Assembly (NCBI GenBank): GCA_002490665.1
Contig: DKUL01000007.1
Coordinates: 17,078 to 81,077, forward strand
DNA length: 64,000 nt
Source: Lachnospiraceae bacterium UBA7205
GTDB lineage: Bacteria > Bacillota > Clostridia > Lachnospirales > Lachnospiraceae
Reading direction: 5' to 3'
Under the pieces are notes generated by a model that searched no databases, was not told the DNA's origin, and saw only the letters and a program-made list of their open reading frames with translations. Shown piece after piece: positions 41,272-50,313 of the stretch (position 1 is the first letter of the stretch; each line of letters begins with the position of its first letter). The translations under genes were made by a program, and so were the position numbers.

Positions 41272-41344
41272 TTTTTCGGAAAATTATTTCTAAAAACATT
41301 ATAAATCATCAAGCTCTATTTTTTCTCTAAAAATCATTAAATTT

Positions 41345-42310
41345 TTACAATCTAACCGCATACCCCAGCCTGTTTATAAGCGCCATGTCTGTCCGGGCTG
41401 TGATTCCGGCAGTTGTGAGCATATCGCCCGAAATCGCGGCATTCGCCCCACTGCGGAAACACATCTCCCCCTTGTCGCCCAGAAGCCCGCGTCCTCCAGC
41501 CAGGCGGATAACCCCATCGGGTATCAGGAAACGGAAAATGGAAACGATACGGCAAAATTCATCATTTGACAGGATTTTGTTGTTTTCATACGGTGTCCCT
41601 TTTATCGGATTCAGCAGATTGACAGGAACCGACTTTACCCCCAGCTCCCGCAACGCCAGCGCCATGTCGATTCGATTCCCCATCGTCTCGCCAAGTCCCA
41701 TGATGCCTCCCGAGCAGACCTCCAGACCGGCACGTTTCGCCGCTTTTATTGTCGCTATTTTTTCATCATAGGAATGTGTCGTGCAGACTTTCGGGAAAAA
41801 CTCCCGCGATGCCTCAAGATTACAGTGTACCCTCGATGCGCCAGCCTGCTTTATTTTACGGAATTGCTGCTCATCGAGAAGCCCAAACGATACACAGATT
41901 TGAATATCCACGTTCCTGCGGATTTCCCGGATGCTCTCACATGCCTGATCCACCTCCTGCGTGCTCAGGCTTCTCCCCGAAGTCACAACAGAATAGCGCA
42001 GAACTCCCTGCTCCTTATTATGCCGTGCCCCCGCAAGCAGCGCCTCTGTCGGCAGAAGCGGATAAGTTTCTTTGCAGTCCGTATGGTAGTGTGCACTCTG
42101 GGCGCAGTATTTACAATCCTCTGAGCATTTCCCACACTTGCCGTTTATGATTGTGCACATGTCAAAACGGTTTCCGCACATTTTTTCCCGGATTTCATTG
42201 GCGGCAGCCGCAAGCGCATCCAGCGGCTCCTCCGCCAGTGCAGCTGCCTCATCATATGATATATCTGCTCCTTCGTATATCTTTTGCTTTAATTCTTCTG
42301 TAAGACTCAT
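41345..42310 (-). CDS. bioB: Biotin synthase
   Basis: 321 residues, the usual length for the radical-SAM enzyme converting dethiobiotin to biotin. The CxxxCxxC cluster motif is seen as CSEDCKYCAQSAHY near residue 55. It is followed by VTSGRSLS, HCNLEASREFFPKVCTTH and GGIMGLGETM, with conserved residues for the auxiliary 2Fe-2S cluster. GGGAGG lies 7 nt before the ATG at 42310. No bioA, bioD or bioF is adjacent, so dethiobiotin must come from elsewhere. A BirA operator overlaps its promoter. Confidence 0.96.
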   Translation of the reverse strand: MSLTEELKQKIYEGADISYDEAAALAEEPLDALAAAANEIREKMCGNRFDMCTIINGKCGKCSEDCKYCAQSAHYHTDCKETYPLLPTEALLAGARHNKEQGVLRYSVVTSGRSLSTQEVDQACESIREIRRNVDIQICVSFGLLDEQQFRKIKQAGASRVHCNLEASREFFPKVCTTHSYDEKIATIKAAKRAGLEVCSGGIMGLGETMGNRIDMALALRELGVKSVPVNLLNPIKGTPYENNKILSNDEFCRIVSIFRFLIPDGVIRLAGGRGLLGDKGEMCFRSGANAAISGDMLTTAGITARTDMALINRLGYAVRL

Positions 42311-42323
42311 ACCCTGCCTCCCT

Positions 42324-42355
42324 ATGTTAACTTATTTCTTCTTATAGGTTAACAT
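42324..42355 (-). promoter_or_regulatory. BirA operator of bioB
   Basis: Perfect half-sites ATGTTAAC (42324-42331) and GTTAACAT (42348-42355) with a 16-nt spacer, matching the Firmicutes BirA palindrome (TGTTAAC-N14..16-GTTAACA). The spacer contains a TATAAG -10 box with a weak TTCTTA -35 at 17 nt. Biotin-loaded BirA would block transcription. Confidence 0.85.
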
Positions 42356-42382
42356 TTGTGCAGTAAGAAGTCAAGCCGCATT

Positions 42383-43753
42383 TCATCCATACTTCGGGCT
42401 CTTTATCCACTTTCCACCCAAAAACCGTGCCGAGAAGATAACTGCCCTGACTGTCCAGTCCGCGAACATGCCAATCCACACAGCCATCGGGCCAAAATGG
42501 TATACCCGCACAAGATAAATACATAATACAACCCGGCAGCACCACATGGTTATTGTGGAGACAATCATGGAAAACCGCACATCGCCTGCCGCCCGCAGTC
42601 CGTAGGATATAACAAAGGAGCCAACCCACACAAGCGGCTTGACAATCGTAATTGCCGTAAGCATCTCAAAGCACATCTGCGCCGCCTCCGGCTCCATGCC
42701 GGCAATCCACGTGACAGGCTTTGTGATGGCAAACACAAACAGGCAGGAGACAAGAATCCCCACCCATGCAACGCCTGACAGCTTTACAATATAATATTTT
42801 GCCTCCTCCTTCCTGCCAGCCCCGATACACTGTCCGACCACTGTCATCAGCCCAATTCCGATGCCGATGCCAAAAACGCCGTTCAGGGTTTCCAGTATGT
42901 TCGCCATCGCCTGTGCCGCTATCGCCACTGTTCCCATTGTCGAGACCGTCGACTGTATCGCAAGCTTCCCGAACTGAAACATGCCATTCTCGATACCGGA
43001 CGGAATGCCTATTGCCATTATTTTCCATATCAGCAGCATATCCGGCCTGATACGGAAATAATCCCTGACCACGATGACCTGGCGCGGTTTCCTGAGATAA
43101 TAGAATATCACAGCCGTGCAAAATACCCTTGATATCAGCGTCGCAAGCGCAGCCCCCGCCACGCTCCATTGAAATCCATAGATAAACACGGCATTTCCCG
43201 CGATGTTGAGAACATTGGAGATAACGGACACCTTCATGGGAAACCGGGAATTTCCTCCCGCCCGGAAAAACGCGGCGCCCACGCTGAAAAGCGCCAGAAA
43301 CGGATAGGAAATCACGGTAATCAGAAAATACACAAGGCACCCGCTCATTACCTGTTCCTCGACTTCCCCGAATATCAGCCGGAGCAGCCTTTCCCGCCCT
43401 GTCAGGCATATCAGCATAACGCCCACTGAAATCACGGTGACTGTCAGTACAACCTGCCTTGCCGCCTTGTTGGACTGTCTTGTATCACCGCTTCCCAGAT
43501 ACTGTGAACAGATGATTGCCGCGCCTGCCGCCATGGCAGAAAACACCTGAATAATCAGGTTGTTGAAGGAATCCACCAGCGATACCGCAGAAATGGCTTC
43601 GCTCCCGACTGTCGATACCATCGTGGTATCAACCATCCCCATAAAGGAATTCAGCAGCTGCTCCACGACAATCGGCACAAGCAGCAGGAATAACGCCTTG
43701 TTGTCAAAGAGAATATTGTTCCAGTCTATCTTATTTTTATCATACAGTTTCAT
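42383..43753 (-). CDS. MATE-family efflux transporter
   Basis: 456 residues with about twelve membrane helices arranged as two homologous halves. The N-terminal KALFLLLVPIVVEQLLNSFMGMVDTTMVS is a classic MatE opening and the repeat unit recurs near residue 240 (KIMAIGIPSGIENGMFQFGK). Exports cationic drugs or metabolites by Na+ or H+ antiport in the family. It starts 16 nt after the larC fusion stop, so is probably in the lar operon; any link between the substrate and nickel cofactor is unknown. Confidence 0.92.
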   Translation of the reverse strand: MKLYDKNKIDWNNILFDNKALFLLLVPIVVEQLLNSFMGMVDTTMVSTVGSEAISAVSLVDSFNNLIIQVFSAMAAGAAIICSQYLGSGDTRQSNKAARQVVLTVTVISVGVMLICLTGRERLLRLIFGEVEEQVMSGCLVYFLITVISYPFLALFSVGAAFFRAGGNSRFPMKVSVISNVLNIAGNAVFIYGFQWSVAGAALATLISRVFCTAVIFYYLRKPRQVIVVRDYFRIRPDMLLIWKIMAIGIPSGIENGMFQFGKLAIQSTVSTMGTVAIAAQAMANILETLNGVFGIGIGIGLMTVVGQCIGAGRKEEAKYYIVKLSGVAWVGILVSCLFVFAITKPVTWIAGMEPEAAQMCFEMLTAITIVKPLVWVGSFVISYGLRAAGDVRFSMIVSTITMWCCRVVLCIYLVRVYHFGPMAVWIGMFADWTVRAVIFSARFLGGKWIKSPKYG

Positions 43754-43769
43754 TTGCCCGACCTTCTAT

Positions 43770-45746
43770 TTACAGATTCATCCCTTTTAGGACTTTCATG
43801 ATTTCCATTGGCTTCTCCACGAACGTTTCCGCCCCGTGCGCCACGAGGAATTCCCTGTCACGGAAACCCCAGAGCACACTGATACATGGAAGACCCGCGT
43901 TTTTTGCCGTTGCAAGGTCCACGTCCGAGTCCCCGACATAGACTGCCTCCTGCCTTGTCTTCCCCAGCTCCTCCAGGGCAAGGTTCACGCTGTCCGGATT
44001 GGGCTTTCGCTGCAAATGCTCCCTGTCTCCGATTGCGACATCCACCTGTGGAAAATACCTGTTTGTCAAGTCCTGTACTGCCGAATCAATCTTGTTGGAC
44101 ACAATGGCAAGCGTGTAGCCGCTGTTTTTGAGTACATCCAGAAGTTCCGGTATTCCGTCATATGCCTTTGTCGCATCATTGCAATGTTCCCCATAATACT
44201 GCTTGAACGCGTCAAATGCCCTGTCAAAATCCGGATTGTTTTCCCCGTCAGGCACCGCGCGTACCATAAGCTTTTTCACACCATTTCCCACAAACCGCCT
44301 CACCTCGTCCAATGTGCGCCTTGGCATTGCGCAAAAATCCATTGCATGGTTGACGGCCTCCTTTAAGTCTTCCAGCGTATCCAGGAGTGTGCCGTCCAGG
44401 TCAAAAACAACAGTTGTTATTTTCTTATTGTGCTGCCTTCCGTGGTTTAGCTCTGCAAACACCCTGTTGTATGCCTCGAGATACGGAATGCCGTTCTCCC
44501 TGCAGACTGCCGCCAGACAGTCATATTCGGGATAAGTCCGTCCGCCGCACGCCTTCACTTCAAGCTTTCCCATGCTGGTAGCCGCCACACGTTTCTCCCT
44601 GCTTAACACCGTGCGCTCCATCGCCACACGCCTGATGCCTATTGTGGTCGTCTCATCAAAGATGATTTGTTCCAGTGTGGAAATGCTTTCCTTATCACAG
44701 ATGACATTCAGCTGGTATGCCGGCCGGTTCTTTTTCATGTAGACAGGCGTATAAAACACATCCCTTGCCCCGGCATCAAAAAGCCGCTCCGTCAGATAGC
44801 CGAATGCCTCGCCTGGACAGTCGTCAATGTTGGATTCCAGTTTGTATATGACATCCTTTTCCTGCGACAGCTCCTCAAGAACCATGGCTCTTAGCAGGCT
44901 TGCCTTCTCATAATTCCGCTTTCCGGCGCCAATGCCCAGCGCCGCAACCTTAAATTGCTGTGGCAGGCTGTCCCTTGTCCTGACTGCCGCAGCGATTGCC
45001 GCCCCCGTCGGTGTCACAAACTCGCCCTGCTGCTCCATAAAGTGCATGGGGAGTCCATATGCTTCCACAATATTCGCCGTTGCAGGAACCGGAATGGGAA
45101 GAATGCCATGCTGGCAGCGCACACTGCCATGTCCCTCATACAATTCCGATACCACAACATCCGTTATCTGGTATTTTTCCCTGACTGCATCCATGCATAC
45201 GGCAGCAGACAGAATGTCAACAATCGAATCCACTGCGCCGACCTCGTGAAAATGCACTTCATCGACCGGTTTCTTATGTGCCTTTGACTCTGCGGCAGCA
45301 AGTATCTCAAAGATGCGAAGCGCCAGCTTCCTCGCACTATCCGTAAGCTTCGCCTGATTTATGATTTCTGTTATCTCAGCCATTCCCCGGTGCTCATGGT
45401 GATGGTGTTCGTGATGCGCATGTCCGTGGTCATGAATGCCGCCATCGTCCGCATGATTATGATGGTGTCCTTCCACATGGCCATGTACACCATCATGCCC
45501 ATGAAGGTATGCCATGTCATGGTCATGGTTTTCATGTGCCCTGTCGAGTACTACATCAAAATCACAGGCATCAATCCCTGCCTTCTGCACCCTTTTTACC
45601 GCAACCTCAAATCCCGGTACAAGCGGCCTGATACTATCCACCGCCTCGTCAAGCAAATTCCTGTCCACACCCAGGTCCAGCAGCGCCGCGACCGCCATGT
45701 CACCGCTAATTCCTGCATAGCACTCCAGATACAATACTTTTTTCAT
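43770..45746 (-). CDS. larC: LarC nickel-pincer cofactor insertase fused to a HAD phosphatase
   Basis: 658 residues in one uninterrupted frame. Residues 1-440 are LarC (LECYAGISGDMAVAALL at the start, EVHFHEVGAVDSIVD near 165, ESNIDDCPGEAFGY near 315), the CTP-dependent cyclometallase that inserts Ni into the pincer nucleotide. A His-rich insert at 71-119 holds 21 histidines and probably stores nickel. Residues from about 443 form a HAD/phosphoglycolate-phosphatase domain with VVFDLDGTLLDT, SNK and GDSDVDLATA, complete and apparently active. No larC1/larC2 frameshift is present. It follows larB by 30 nt. The fusion is unusual; the phosphatase substrate is unknown. Confidence 0.92.
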   Translation of the reverse strand: MKKVLYLECYAGISGDMAVAALLDLGVDRNLLDEAVDSIRPLVPGFEVAVKRVQKAGIDACDFDVVLDRAHENHDHDMAYLHGHDGVHGHVEGHHHNHADDGGIHDHGHAHHEHHHHEHRGMAEITEIINQAKLTDSARKLALRIFEILAAAESKAHKKPVDEVHFHEVGAVDSIVDILSAAVCMDAVREKYQITDVVVSELYEGHGSVRCQHGILPIPVPATANIVEAYGLPMHFMEQQGEFVTPTGAAIAAAVRTRDSLPQQFKVAALGIGAGKRNYEKASLLRAMVLEELSQEKDVIYKLESNIDDCPGEAFGYLTERLFDAGARDVFYTPVYMKKNRPAYQLNVICDKESISTLEQIIFDETTTIGIRRVAMERTVLSREKRVAATSMGKLEVKACGGRTYPEYDCLAAVCRENGIPYLEAYNRVFAELNHGRQHNKKITTVVFDLDGTLLDTLEDLKEAVNHAMDFCAMPRRTLDEVRRFVGNGVKKLMVRAVPDGENNPDFDRAFDAFKQYYGEHCNDATKAYDGIPELLDVLKNSGYTLAIVSNKIDSAVQDLTNRYFPQVDVAIGDREHLQRKPNPDSVNLALEELGKTRQEAVYVGDSDVDLATAKNAGLPCISVLWGFRDREFLVAHGAETFVEKPMEIMKVLKGMNL

Positions 45747-45776
45747 AACAATCCTCCATTTTTGTCATCCCCATTT

Positions 45777-46568
45777 TCAGACCGCAAGCCTGTTAATCTG
45801 TGTCGCCATATATCCCGCGCCATAGCCATTGTCAATATTGACTACCGCAATCCCATTCGCGCAGGAATTAATCATTGTCAGGAGCGCGGACAGTCCATGA
45901 AGGTTCGCGCCGTAGCCCACGGACGTCGGGACTGCGATGACAGGGTTGCTGACAAGCCCGCCTATCACGCTTGCCAGCGCGCCCTCCATGCCCGCCACTG
46001 CCACCACGCAGTTTGCCTCCCGTATTGTCTGCGTATTCGCAAGCAGCCTGTGCAGACCGCTTACCCCCACATCATAAACACGCTCCACATGTGCCCCGAA
46101 ATATTCCGCCGTCTGCGCTGCCTCCTCCGCCACAGGAATATCCGCTGTTCCCGCCGTACAGACCGCAATTTTTCCGATCCGGTTCGCTGCCTTTTGTGCC
46201 GCATTGTCCTCTATCTTCAAAATCCGTGACACACTGTCATACTGCACCTGTGCAAGTACCTTCCGCACAAGCTCGTACTGCTGCACACTTGCCCTCGTTC
46301 CAAACACTTCCCCATGCTGTTCATACATCTTACAGTAGATGGAAACCAGATATTCATCCGGTTTTCCCGCACAAAAAATAACCTCCGGAAATCCGGAACG
46401 AAGTTCCCTCTGTGTGTCAAGCTTTGCAAATCCCATTTCTTCATAACCCCTTTGTCCATATGGAAATGGGCGCAGATACTGTTCCGCCTCAGCTGCCGTC
46501 ATAACGCCGTCCTGTACTTTTTGTAATATACTCCTAATGTCTGTTTTATTATCCATGTCCTTCTGCAT
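45777..46568 (-). CDS. larB: LarB, nickel-pincer cofactor biosynthesis (NaAD carboxylase/hydrolase)
   Basis: 263 residues. The C-terminal half is PurE-like (CVVAVAGMEGALASVIGG, then PVIAVPTSVGYGA), the signature of LarB, which carboxylates nicotinic acid adenine dinucleotide and releases AMP, the first cofactor step. The N-terminal half contains the LarB-typical ILQKVQDG and LDTQRELRSGFPEVIFC. The ATG at 46568 is chosen with AAAGGTGG 6 nt upstream; the next Met, four codons later, is less well spaced. Together with larC it implies a LarA-type racemase or other pincer enzyme elsewhere; larE and larA are not in the window. Confidence 0.92.
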   Translation of the reverse strand: MQKDMDNKTDIRSILQKVQDGVMTAAEAEQYLRPFPYGQRGYEEMGFAKLDTQRELRSGFPEVIFCAGKPDEYLVSIYCKMYEQHGEVFGTRASVQQYELVRKVLAQVQYDSVSRILKIEDNAAQKAANRIGKIAVCTAGTADIPVAEEAAQTAEYFGAHVERVYDVGVSGLHRLLANTQTIREANCVVAVAGMEGALASVIGGLVSNPVIAVPTSVGYGANLHGLSALLTMINSCANGIAVVNIDNGYGAGYMATQINRLAV

Positions 46569-46654
46569 CCATATCCACCTTTCCAGCAGGAATGTCCTTC
46601 TCCCTGCTGACATACCTCCTTTGGACGTCCACATCAATCAAGCGCCCGCCATGC

Positions 46655-46731
46655 GACCCATGCGCCGCCTTAGCGGCATATTTCATCTGCAAGGGTCTGC
46701 GATAAACAGGCGCAACCACAACTGTTGCGCC
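46655..46731 (-). repeat. Compound hairpin element, copy R3 (A-B)
   Basis: Minus strand. Hairpin A is a perfect 8-bp stem GGCGCAAC/GTTGCGCC (46724-46731, 46709-46716). Hairpin B has outer arms 46689-46697 and 46655-46663 (one mismatch), the unpaired GAAATATG, and inner stem GCCGC/GCGGC around 46664-46677. It lies between the REC-GGDEF-EAL gene and larB, in the sense of larB. The B unit is nearly identical to that of R2, whereas A is completely different in sequence. Confidence 0.7.
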
Positions 46732-46745
46732 CTAAAATAGTCCTA

Positions 46746-48803
46746 TCACTTATACTGGCTTATCTCATAAAATGTCACCATCATAATCATCGTATCAGCA
46801 CGTTTCCCGATTACCTTCACAGTCAGACGGTACCATATGTCCTCTGTGAGTTCATACTCCATCGGTCCACAGAAATCTCCCCGCACAATCTTGGCAAACG
46901 CTTCGCTGAGAAGTTCTTTTTCTGCCCGCACCCTTCTGTTATGCTCCTCCTCGTTTACACCAATGTCAAATACAATATCACTCTCATACTTCGTGTTGGT
47001 TCTGAGCAGCTCAAGCTTTTCATTCCGGTATTCATATACGGCAATCGGCATCTCGAGCATATCAAAAAGCCTGCTGACACTCGACCGGGTATTCCACAGC
47101 TCGTTGACGATAGTCATGTTCTCGTCCGTGCTGCACTTTGCCCCCATTTCCTCTTCCCTGGCAAGAAACTTCTCATAATCGGAAATGGTCATTGGCTTCG
47201 CGTAAAAATACCCCTGCGCATACTCACAGCCTATACATTTCAGGAAATCAACCTGTTCCGCTGTCTCCACACCCTCCACAATCGATGGGAGGTGCAGCCA
47301 CTTCGCCATACGGATAACGGATGTCAGCACTTTTTCGCCCTTTCCATTAAACTCCTGATCCTGCAAAAATTTCATGTCCACCTTCAGGTAATCCACTTCC
47401 ATGTCCTTCAGGACATTCAATGAAGAATAGCCGCTGCCGAAATCGTCCATCATAATCTTGAATCCCAGCTGGTGCAGATTGCTCATGGTTTTCATAATCA
47501 GATCCTGGTCTTCCATGAATGCACTCTCTGTCAGCTCCAGATTGAGAAGCTCTGCGGGTATCTGGTATTCCGTAATCAGCTTTTTAAAAATTTTCACCAG
47601 ATGCGGATTATAGATATTGACCCTCGAGACATTCACGGAAATCGGATTGGGGTTCTTTCCCTCATCCAGCCATCTGCGCAGAAGAATACAGACATGGCGC
47701 CACATATACTGGTCCAGCCTTCCGATAATTCCGTTTCTCTCATATACCGGAATAAATTCGCCCGGGGATATCATCCCTTTATCCGGATGATTCCAGCGCA
47801 CCAGTGCCTCCGCACCATAGGAGCGATCCGTCACAAGGTTTATCTTTGGCTGCAGATACACCTCAAACTGTTCCTCATCGATCGCCCTGTTGACTTCATT
47901 GATGATAAACTGCTCCTGACGCATGTCATCTATCATGCTTTCATTATAATAGGCAATATTTTTGTCAAATTTTCCCTTACAGCTTTTTGCCGCCAGAAAA
48001 GCCCTGTCATACATTTCTGACACGTCCATGTCATAGTCGTTTATGACATACACACCACAGGAAACCTTGATGTTATAATCCTTATTCACTTTCTTCATGT
48101 TAATCTGAAGCGCATTTATCAGCAGTTCAAAATTTTCTTCCTTATATGGCATGCATACTGCAAAGATATCATTTTCCAGCCGCCCATACACAAATTTATC
48201 AAACACGGTCGAAACCTTGCGCAGCTCGGAGGCAATGCTTTGCAGCACCCTGTCCCCTTCCTTAATCCCATAGAAATTGTTTATCATTTTAAAACGGTCA
48301 ATGTCAAACCGCGCAAACGCAAATGTTTCGTCCGGTTCCTCCACCAGCAGCGTCCGCACTTCGCGGTAAAATTTAAATTTCGTATATAACCCTGTCACCG
48401 CATCCCGCTCCGCCATAATCATGCGGCTTTTGTCGATGGCATTCTTAATGCGGAACTGCAAAAGCACCGGGTTGTATGGCTTCATGACAAAATCCCACAC
48501 GCCCGCCTCAAGGCACTTCTGCTCGGAGTGCCAGTCATCATTTGAAGTCGCCACAATCACCGGAATATTGTCATATTCCCGATGCTTTCCAAACTCCTCC
48601 ATAAACCGGAAGCCGTCCATGACCGGCATGATAAGGTCGAGCACAATCACTGCCACCTTGTCAACATTTGCCGCCAGAACGTCCAATGCCTCCTGCCCGT
48701 TTGAAGCCTCAAGGACCTCATAGTCATCCGTAATTACATCTCTGAGCCTTCTTTTAATCACTTCCTCGTCATCAACTAACAATATCGTGTTTTTGCTATA
48801 CAT
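46746..48803 (-). CDS. Response regulator with degenerate GGDEF and intact EAL domains
   Basis: 685 residues. A receiver (1-125: LLVDDEEV, IVLDLIMPVMDGFRF with Asp near 58), a GGDEF domain (about 140-290) in which the active-site motif reads GRLENDIF, so cyclase activity is unlikely, and an EAL domain (about 300-540) with EALVRWNHP, LELTESAF, MDDFGSGYSSL and EGVETAEQ, all looking catalytic. The remaining 110 residues resemble a PAS-like domain. Expected to be a phosphorylation-controlled c-di-GMP phosphodiesterase, perhaps activated by GTP at the degenerate GGDEF. AAAGGAG precedes the ATG. No kinase is adjacent. Confidence 0.9.
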   Translation of the reverse strand: MYSKNTILLVDDEEVIKRRLRDVITDDYEVLEASNGQEALDVLAANVDKVAVIVLDLIMPVMDGFRFMEEFGKHREYDNIPVIVATSNDDWHSEQKCLEAGVWDFVMKPYNPVLLQFRIKNAIDKSRMIMAERDAVTGLYTKFKFYREVRTLLVEEPDETFAFARFDIDRFKMINNFYGIKEGDRVLQSIASELRKVSTVFDKFVYGRLENDIFAVCMPYKEENFELLINALQINMKKVNKDYNIKVSCGVYVINDYDMDVSEMYDRAFLAAKSCKGKFDKNIAYYNESMIDDMRQEQFIINEVNRAIDEEQFEVYLQPKINLVTDRSYGAEALVRWNHPDKGMISPGEFIPVYERNGIIGRLDQYMWRHVCILLRRWLDEGKNPNPISVNVSRVNIYNPHLVKIFKKLITEYQIPAELLNLELTESAFMEDQDLIMKTMSNLHQLGFKIMMDDFGSGYSSLNVLKDMEVDYLKVDMKFLQDQEFNGKGEKVLTSVIRMAKWLHLPSIVEGVETAEQVDFLKCIGCEYAQGYFYAKPMTISDYEKFLAREEEMGAKCSTDENMTIVNELWNTRSSVSRLFDMLEMPIAVYEYRNEKLELLRTNTKYESDIVFDIGVNEEEHNRRVRAEKELLSEAFAKIVRGDFCGPMEYELTEDIWYRLTVKVIGKRADTMIMMVTFYEISQYK

Positions 48804-48935
48804 CTATGTATCAGCTCCTTTATCACATCCAAAGCCATCTGGCGGATGTTTATGCAAAATATACACAACCTATTTATAATTTTACCGTTTTTCGCATCAA
48901 TTTGTCAATGCATTCTGCTGATAATATTTTATTCG

Positions 48936-49607
48936 TTATTCACTAAATTTCATTCCATCAATACAATTATCATACAAAAACTGTTTGATTTCGGATTGAT
49001 TTCCAGTCTCATAATAGGATACCAGCAATTCATAAAAACTTTTTATATCCCTTTGTACGACCGATATAATTCCCTGTCCGTTTTCAATCATTATCTTATT
49101 TCCTATAAGCATTGCGATTCTCTTATTTCCGTCATAAAATAACTGTGCCCTCATTAAATATAACACCATGTCCAGTGCCTTATCCAACGAAGACGTTTTG
49201 CTTTTTACGATCTCAATTATATCACAGCCAGCTTTTTTCTCATCTGGCAGTTCAGGTATCCAGTCCGTTCCCCCTATTCTTACCTCATCGCGCCGAAATG
49301 CCCCCGCATTTATTATCGTAAATTTTCCCAGCAGCATATGAACGTTCTTAATAAATCTTATATTAATCTCTTCGTTAATATTTTCAAGCAAAAACTGCCA
49401 TGCATGTTTTAAGTCATTTACTGCATTAATATCTTCTATTGTATATCCAGATACCGACATTCCATTACAGATTGCCTGTGTATCCGGATATGTTACCCCA
49501 ATTCCTTCAAGGTTGGCGCTTTTCCATATATAATCTACTATGTTCCGCTTTGCCAGAAAAATATTTTGTTCCTGAGTCATGTTATATTTTGCTTCCATTG
49601 TAAACAC
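48936..49607 (-). CDS. Fic-like protein with altered catalytic motif
   Basis: 223 residues. Fic-fold landmarks: an N-terminal SANLEG matching the inhibitory (S/T)xxxE(G/N) helix, and a core motif QLFYDGNKR where canonical Fic enzymes have HxFx(D/E)GNGRxxR. The catalytic His is replaced by Gln and the final Arg is missing, so AMP transfer is doubtful. The GTG at 49607 is well placed after GGAGG (5 nt); the ATG three codons later is an alternative. It follows the PIN-toxin gene by 52 nt and may be part of the same transcript. Confidence 0.72.
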   Translation of the reverse strand: MFTMEAKYNMTQEQNIFLAKRNIVDYIWKSANLEGIGVTYPDTQAICNGMSVSGYTIEDINAVNDLKHAWQFLLENINEEINIRFIKNVHMLLGKFTIINAGAFRRDEVRIGGTDWIPELPDEKKAGCDIIEIVKSKTSSLDKALDMVLYLMRAQLFYDGNKRIAMLIGNKIMIENGQGIISVVQRDIKSFYELLVSYYETGNQSEIKQFLYDNCIDGMKFSE

Positions 49608-49659
49608 AGACGCCTCCAGTCATATTATCAATTTTGTCTTAATCGCATTATTTTTCTTA

Positions 49660-50085
49660 TCATTCCGCATTTTGTGATACCAATTTAATCAATTCATCTG
49701 GCAATAATGCCTTAACCCTGGATTTCTCATAGTCACTGATATTCCTTGTTACAATATTGTCCATTTGGTTACGTTTCGCACAACAGGAAATTACTGCATC
49801 TTCATAGTCTTTCACGTCTGACACCAATGCATCCTGACAGTCTTTTGCTGTAACATCTAAAATGCCGAACAGTTGATAAAGCTTTGACATCGTATTTTTA
49901 GACTGTTCCATATTGTGCAAGTGTTTCCTTACCAGATAATAAATATCTGTAGCCGAGCTGGCTGTAATATACATATCTGCTATTTGATTTGCAGCCAATA
50001 GAACTATCTGCTCTGCTGATTCCCTGAAAGGTTCCCTTCCTGTCAATGCATCAATTATTATGTCTGTGTCTACAAGTATTCTCAT
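49660..50085 (-). CDS. PIN-domain protein, VapC-like toxin
   Basis: 141 residues, PIN fold: MRILVDTDIIIDAL supplies the first acidic residue (Asp6), a central helix region, DVKDYEDAVISCCA the second acidic cluster, and TRNISDYEKS the conserved N/D turn. PIN toxins are Mg-dependent RNases that cut tRNA or rRNA. It begins 17 nt after the antitoxin gene, the usual toxin-antitoxin order. A complete, intact pair. Confidence 0.88.
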   Translation of the reverse strand: MRILVDTDIIIDALTGREPFRESAEQIVLLAANQIADMYITASSATDIYYLVRKHLHNMEQSKNTMSKLYQLFGILDVTAKDCQDALVSDVKDYEDAVISCCAKRNQMDNIVTRNISDYEKSRVKALLPDELIKLVSQNAE

Positions 50086-50102
50086 TACTTCGTATTCAAC
50101 CT

Positions 50103-50300
50103 TTACGCTTTCGCTGCTTCCAGACTGGCATTTTCAGGTAACATCCCAAACAGGGATTTCGCCGTATCCACCCTGTTTTGGTTAGGATTCGTCAGTTTGG
50201 CAATTATTTTACCATTTTTCGTTATCAAAATATCCTCTTTAGCTGAAAGCAATAAATACTTTCCCAGATTCTGTTTTAATTCTGTTGCTGTTATAGACAT
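50103..50300 (-). CDS. Phd/YefM-family antitoxin
   Basis: 65 residues, a little short. The N-terminal Phd/YefM DNA-binding fold is recognisable (MSITATELKQNLGKYLLLS, then ILITKNGKIIAKLTNP). The C-terminal tail (SLFGMLPENASLEAAKA) would wrap and neutralise the PIN toxin. AAGGAGATGATTGG precedes the ATG. Its promoter carries a palindrome suited to autoregulation by the antitoxin or the complex. Confidence 0.85.
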   Translation of the reverse strand: MSITATELKQNLGKYLLLSAKEDILITKNGKIIAKLTNPNQNRVDTAKSLFGMLPENASLEAAKA

Positions 50301-50313
50301 CCAATCATCTCCT

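Noticed and set aside
40281..41330. A 349-codon open frame on the plus strand opposite the amidase
   Set aside because: It lies antisense to the conserved Amidase_2 domain and repeat region and yields a low-complexity His/Arg/Pro protein.
43770..45746. Programmed frameshift in larC as in Lactiplantibacillus
   Set aside because: The gene is a single uninterrupted frame; LarC1 and LarC2 parts are already joined.
48936..49607. Fully functional AMPylating Fic toxin
   Set aside because: The catalytic His and the distal Arg of the HxFx(D/E)GNGRxxR motif are missing.
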